Notes under the pieces: generated by a model | Told to the model about the DNA's origin: nothing | Seen by the model: the letters and a program-made list of their open reading frames with translations, nothing else | Databases searched by the model: none | Made by a program: the position numbers and the translations under genes | In this document: positions 59,701 to 64,000 of the stretch, piece by piece | How positions within the stretch are numbered: position 1 is the first letter of the stretch | Layout: every line of letters starts with the position of its first letter | Source: Stichopus chloronotus | Lineage: Eukaryota > Echinodermata > Holothuroidea > Aspidochirotida > Stichopodidae | Direction of reading: 5' to 3' | DNA: 64,000 nt | NCBI GenBank assembly: GCA_021234535.1 | Contig: CM037829.1 | Location: 32,611,976 to 32,675,975 of the forward strand

Positions 59701-62700
59701 AACTGTTGAGTATCACTCCTATCTTGATGGTAGATGGTCAAACTAACTAAGAGATTTTGAACATCTGACAGACAACTGAAGCAACAATGATAGGGTAAGT
59801 AACAATCCAAATCACTTATTGAAAATATGTGAACAGACACTTTGAATGGATCTACCATTTCTCACAATTTCAGTAACTTTGGGAAAACATTCAGCCCTTG
59901 AAATGCAGTTATTTTGCAAATGCCAAGCAACAACACAATTGTGGAGGAAGCCTGTGTCTTATATATATTACAATTTCATGTCAGGTGGTTACAAACTTAA
60001 AAAATATGGATCAAATTTGGTATGTTTTTTTTTTCACACAGTCAGTTCAGATGGGAAAACCTTAGATTACTCTTGGACGAAAAACCTATGCTATTGTGAC
60101 CCAGCTGCAGATCAAACGCAAGACCTCCTGGTTGCTAGGCTTCATGGCTTCAAATGCCACCACCTTTACTCACTCGATCACAGCACTGGTTCTGGGACCA
60201 TGACTGGACAGGTTAACTGGAACAATTGATGCACACAAACGGTTTCCTTTAAACATGTCAGGGGATAAATGATATCAACCCAATGAGACCTTTCAAAGTT
60301 ATATAATTTTTCCACAAATTCATCCCAAATACACTCACTCTGCAGTGAATAAGACTTGGTTGAATTCACTTCCTGATGTTTAGATAATAACTGAGAACAA
60401 ATACATGAATATATTACACATTCACAAACATCTGGAAGCCAGTTATTTCAACCCAATTTCTGGTCACATGACAAGTACCTTATTGCCGTTGTCACAGTCA
60501 AGTTAGCACTCTTGACTATGTGATGAAGCTTACACACAAACTTTCAAATAATCTGAAACACGACCTCACCATAGTTTAATTCTCATCTCACCTGGAATAT
60601 ATGTCCCTTCGCAGAGGTTGGAACGCTTCGCTCTTCTGCCCCCGTTGCCAATTTGTCACTGATGTTTTGCTTCGCTCTGGTCTTGGCAAAATCTTCATAA
60701 AGCTCAATCTACGGTACAAAATACATAGAATCCATGGCTTGGGATGAGACCAATTCAAAATTAACACAAAAAGTTGACATGGTTGTTTTAAGATGTCATT
60801 ATCGTTGAATGTTACAGGACACGAAATTCAGTGGAATGTACTCAATACATGAATTGGTTCTCTCTCAATCTGTTCAATTTGCTAAAAGTCTCTCTGAAGT
60901 CTTTTCAAAGAAAAGCTAAGGGTGAATTTCTCAAGAATTACCATTAATTGACTTTACACTATGTCCTAAGACTCCCTCTTTCTACCTTCTATTTTTCCTT
61001 ATCTTGTCTCCTACTGTCTTCTCTTTTCTCTCTTTTTGTGTCCCTTTCCGTTTTTTTTTTTTCTTTTTTATGGCTACTTTTTGGTTTAATTTCACATGGT
61101 CTCTAGCATGGATATAAACTAGTTCCTCTATTTAGCTGGAGACCTTCATGGTTTTTCGTACCCTCTAACTTCACAGCTAAATTTGTGTAATTACATTTGT
61201 AAAACATATCAGAAATAAATTTGAAATAAAACAAAAAATTAAAAAGAAAAAACTTGTAATACCAATGTTTAATTGTTCACCTGTAATGGACTGAGGTCAC
61301 AGTAATAGTCTTGGATGATTTTAGGTGGAAGGTCATCCAACACGTCCTCCTTAAGTCTCCTCAGCAGAAACGGTAAAACCTGACGATGAAGAGCTTCCAT
61401 GGCCAATGCACCTGGAGAAACGAAGCAACTGAACGACATAAAAAATGCGTACTTAAAAATGGAGGGTGGTGCTGGAGATAGGGCAAACCATTATTGATCT
61501 GAAGTATGTCATCTGCAAATAACTGTGCTGAATTAGAAGAGAGACAAAAATATACAACCGATGAGGGCATATAAGAGGAATTTCAAACGCAGAGTTGACG
61601 ATTCTGACCCACTAATGATAGGTTAAACATAGTAGTACAGAGTGCCTTGGAATGGGAGGTAGTGATGCATACCATATGATGAAAGATAAATGGCTGCAAA
61701 ACACTGGAATTATCTGAGTGGGCAAAGAAAAACAAAAAAGAAGGGAAAGAGGGATATAACAGGACCACCAAACAAACTTGAAGAGCCAGAGCATCACTGT
61801 CTAATACAAAAGAACACTGGTGTGAGGGTAAGTGAGATAATACATCTCAAAAAATAATATTCCAGTGTAGATATGCAAGGACTGGAAGAACTACTGTTGA
61901 AATATGTTCTCAAAAGTTATAGCAAACAGAATTGCTGAGCATCAATATTACGTTTACAAGAGCAGCTAAAATCCTACACTGTTTCTGCGAACTATCCAAG
62001 CTAAATTCTTACTGGGAAGGACTACAGTTAAAAGATGGGTGTGGTGATTGTTATAGTGTTGTTTTGTTTTTTGACAAAAGGAGGAATCGAGATGCTGACG
62101 CTGAGTCAACAGCATCTCACCTGCTTCCTGTTCCCTCGATGAACTTTTAGCGTCTCTGCTTTGTAAGATAGGCTTTGCATATCTGGCTTGAAACTGTTTC
62201 TCTGTTCCCAGGAATCCCGGCATCAGGAAATCAAAGAGAGACCACAGCTCCAGAACATTATTCTACAACAACAACAAAAAAAAGCATCGTAAATATGACT
62301 TTGGGTGGACACCAAAGCTAATTTTCTGCATGCAAAACTGTTCAAGTTCTCCATTCCCACATTTGCACCAACAACGATGTGTTGCTACACTCTGTGCAAT
62401 TAAATCGCTGGCTGTTCACCTCTTAAAGTGATTTAAAAACCACTAAAGAAGGGTGAAATTTTAAAAAGATAGGTTCACTTTTTTTCTCGTTACTAGTGTA
62501 AAACCACATCTCAACCACACGTTCTGTTTGAAAGTGACAGACTTCTACAGAAATATCTATTTTACCATGGTGGGAAATCACAGTATTGTCAACCAGACAC
62601 TACTTAGATATCCTTTGCATTTCCGTATTATGTTGACCGTCTCAAAAGAAAATATTGTGACAGTTGTGACCAGAAATATGACCTTAATTTATACATTTTT

Positions 62701-64000
62701 TAAGGTCATTCTATAATAATCACAAATTGTTTCATTGATATTTATTGCAAGGTTCGATAAGCTTTAAAATTTTCAAAGAAAAACAAAGACTCTTTGCAGT
62801 ACTTTTCCATTGTCATTGCCACCGACATTTTGCAACCTCGAGGCTACAGGAAATCTTTCTTCAAACATCGATTATCTTGGATTATGAACAAGATATTGTT
62901 ATGGAATTTGAAATTCAAACAGTGCAAAAAAAAATATGCTCGTTCATTTTATAATCTCTTGACATGTCACTGAGATATTTCTCTTAACTATCATGTTTCA
63001 CCGCATATTAATAGCGACATCTTACCGAAAGATATAATCGAAATCTTTACCTGTATCGGGGTCCCGGACAAAATCAGACGATGTGCGGCCTGGAGCTGTT
63101 TGATCGCTTTCGACATTTTCGTTTTGCCGTTTTTTATGATGTGGCCTTCGTCCAAGATGCAATAGTTCCACTTGATCGACCTAAAACATGTGAAATAAAG
63201 AACCAAGTGGCTTGACAAGTGACTTGACACGTAAAGACAGGAATGCTACAAAAATAATTCTTCTTGTTTTGAAGGCTGCTTGAAGTAATGATATTGTTGC
63301 AAGAGACAGCATGAAAAAAGATAGAGTTTGACCTTTTCAAGGCCAAACAAAATCAGAGCCAAGGATTCCAGAGTTACAACCAAACAAGATCTTGGTAATA
63401 TATTTCTCTGGATGATAAATGGTTCAATTATGAGATTTTTATAGAAATGTGGCTGGAATTGAGCCTGAATAGTTTTTTAGCCACTTCTTTTAAAATGCCA
63501 TATCACTAAGGCAATACTGCAAAACTCACCTGAAAAATTCAATATCATTTCTTACAATATCATAGGAGGCAACTACCAAATTGTGCTTCTTGATCAATTT
63601 CTGCAAACTGGAAGACAAATGAAAAAAATGTAAACAACAAAATATTGAGGTATGAAATCAACAGTAGCATACATCAGTGTGCAAAATGTCAATGTTATGT
63701 GGTACAACTGTGTTGGTACATTTTAACCTAATCACCATCACAGACAGAACCATTTTTCATACCCACAATTCCCTGCTCAACCCCACGCCAACTCAACATG
63801 CCAACCAGCTGAATGTCCCTTCTTTGCCTACCAGCTTAATGTCCCTTCTTTTATTTTTTTTTTCATCATCACGATCTTACCATCACAACCAAAGATACAC
63901 AAAAGTAACCACTTTACCGTGCTCTTTCCATGGGAGACCCTGTATACTGGAGGGGTTTCAGATGTGAGGACGGACAAAACTGCTTGACTTCATACACCCA
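53751..64000 (-). CDS. BTAF1: BTAF1 (TAF172/Mot1) Swi2/Snf2 ATPase, C-terminal 503 residues in 13 exons; 5' part outside window
   Basis: Exons (minus): from beyond 64000 to 63918, 63607-63530, 63180-63051, 62262-62121, 61411-61281, 60708-60592, 59217-59069, 58137-58015, 57732-57655, 56838-56709, 55922-55831, 55439-55331 and 53900-53751 (TAG at 53,751-53,753). All phases match. Motifs in order: '[17 protein letters not shown]', the DEAH-box variant '[13 protein letters not shown]' (DEGH), 'LILSGTPIQ'|'[19 protein letters not shown]', '[12 protein letters not shown]', '[18 protein letters not shown]', '[12 protein letters not shown]', '[11 protein letters not shown]', '[20 protein letters not shown]', 'DRAHRIGQ' and '[16 protein letters not shown]'. 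The end '[19 protein letters not shown]' is the conserved tail. Family knowledge: BTAF1 removes TBP from DNA using ATP; motif I (P-loop) and the HEAT repeats lie upstream of this window. Confidence 0.95.
57345..57560 (+). repeat. Pyrimidine-rich tract in a BTAF1 intron
   Basis: About 200 bp of C/T-rich sequence with runs of 'cccttcccccacccttcccc' type. It lies between the exons at 56,838 and 57,655; on the gene's strand it is purine-rich. Confidence 0.7.
58374..58452 (+). other. G-rich tract with quadruplex potential in a BTAF1 intron
   Basis: Repeated GGG/GGGG runs (GGGGG-T-GGG, GGGG-AA-GGGG-TGA-GGG, GGGG-attgta-GGGG) on the plus strand, C-rich on the BTAF1 coding strand. Confidence 0.55.
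60965..61076 (+). repeat. Pyrimidine tract ending in a long T run, BTAF1 intron
   Basis: A C/T-only-like stretch ending in about thirteen T near 61,051-61,063. It lies between the exons at 60,708 and 61,281. No coding signal. Confidence 0.7.

Noticed and set aside
1..64000. tRNA, rRNA genes and CRISPR arrays
   Set aside because: No cloverleaf with A and B boxes or rRNA core was recognised by eye. The direct repeats seen are minisatellites or satellite-like arrays in an animal genome, not CRISPR.

Overview
The window is animal nuclear DNA. It is intron-rich and AT-leaning, with GT-AG introns and metazoan housekeeping genes, and its middle is packed with decayed Ty3/Gypsy-type LTR elements plus relics of hAT and pogo DNA transposons. 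The three chromatin and repair genes look like those of a deuterostome. The LTR elements primed by tRNA-Leu, and the tandem repeats built on 'tgacctttgacc', suggest a marine invertebrate, possibly an echinoderm. That taxonomic guess is inference; no alignment was run.

Layout, left to right. (1) 395-1772, plus: the last two coding exons of an SPSB3-like SPRY/SOCS-box protein, an adaptor of cullin-5 ubiquitin ligases. (2) About 2.4-7.0 kb: no gene seen. (3) About 7.0-26.6 kb: a transposon graveyard in which every recognisable retroelement piece reads on the plus strand. It holds at least three gag copies of one family with tRNA-Leu-type primer-binding sites, two K02A2.6-like gag relics, scattered RT, RNase H and integrase pieces, two hAT relics and a pogo C-terminus. 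It also holds one well-preserved 386-codon gag whose single zinc knuckle has become a seven-unit tandem array. (4) 27,333-39,496, minus: a nearly complete EME1 gene (12 coding exons), the non-catalytic partner of MUS81. (5) 44,959-49,235, plus: a complete five-exon NOL12/RRP17 gene. (6) 53,751-64,000, minus: the last 13 coding exons of BTAF1 (TAF172/Mot1), carrying most of the Swi2/Snf2 ATPase and its C-terminus. The HEAT-repeat half lies beyond the right edge.

EME1 and NOL12 are divergent and NOL12 and BTAF1 are convergent. There is no operon logic: the four host genes serve separate tasks (ubiquitin ligase adaptor, DNA-junction cleavage, rRNA processing, TBP remodelling). All splice junctions listed for SPSB3, NOL12 and BTAF1, and all those for EME1 downstream of its unresolved 5' end, were checked by hand for GT-AG sites and a continuous reading frame.

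The most unusual items are: a gag zinc-knuckle array in which neighbouring knuckles share a cysteine; a tandem triplication of the 3' end of one EME1 exon; three tandem arrays at separate sites with the same period of about 147 bp, one of them built of alternating monomer types; and a junction where one gag is cut off exactly into a second LTR fragment and primer site at a short microhomology.
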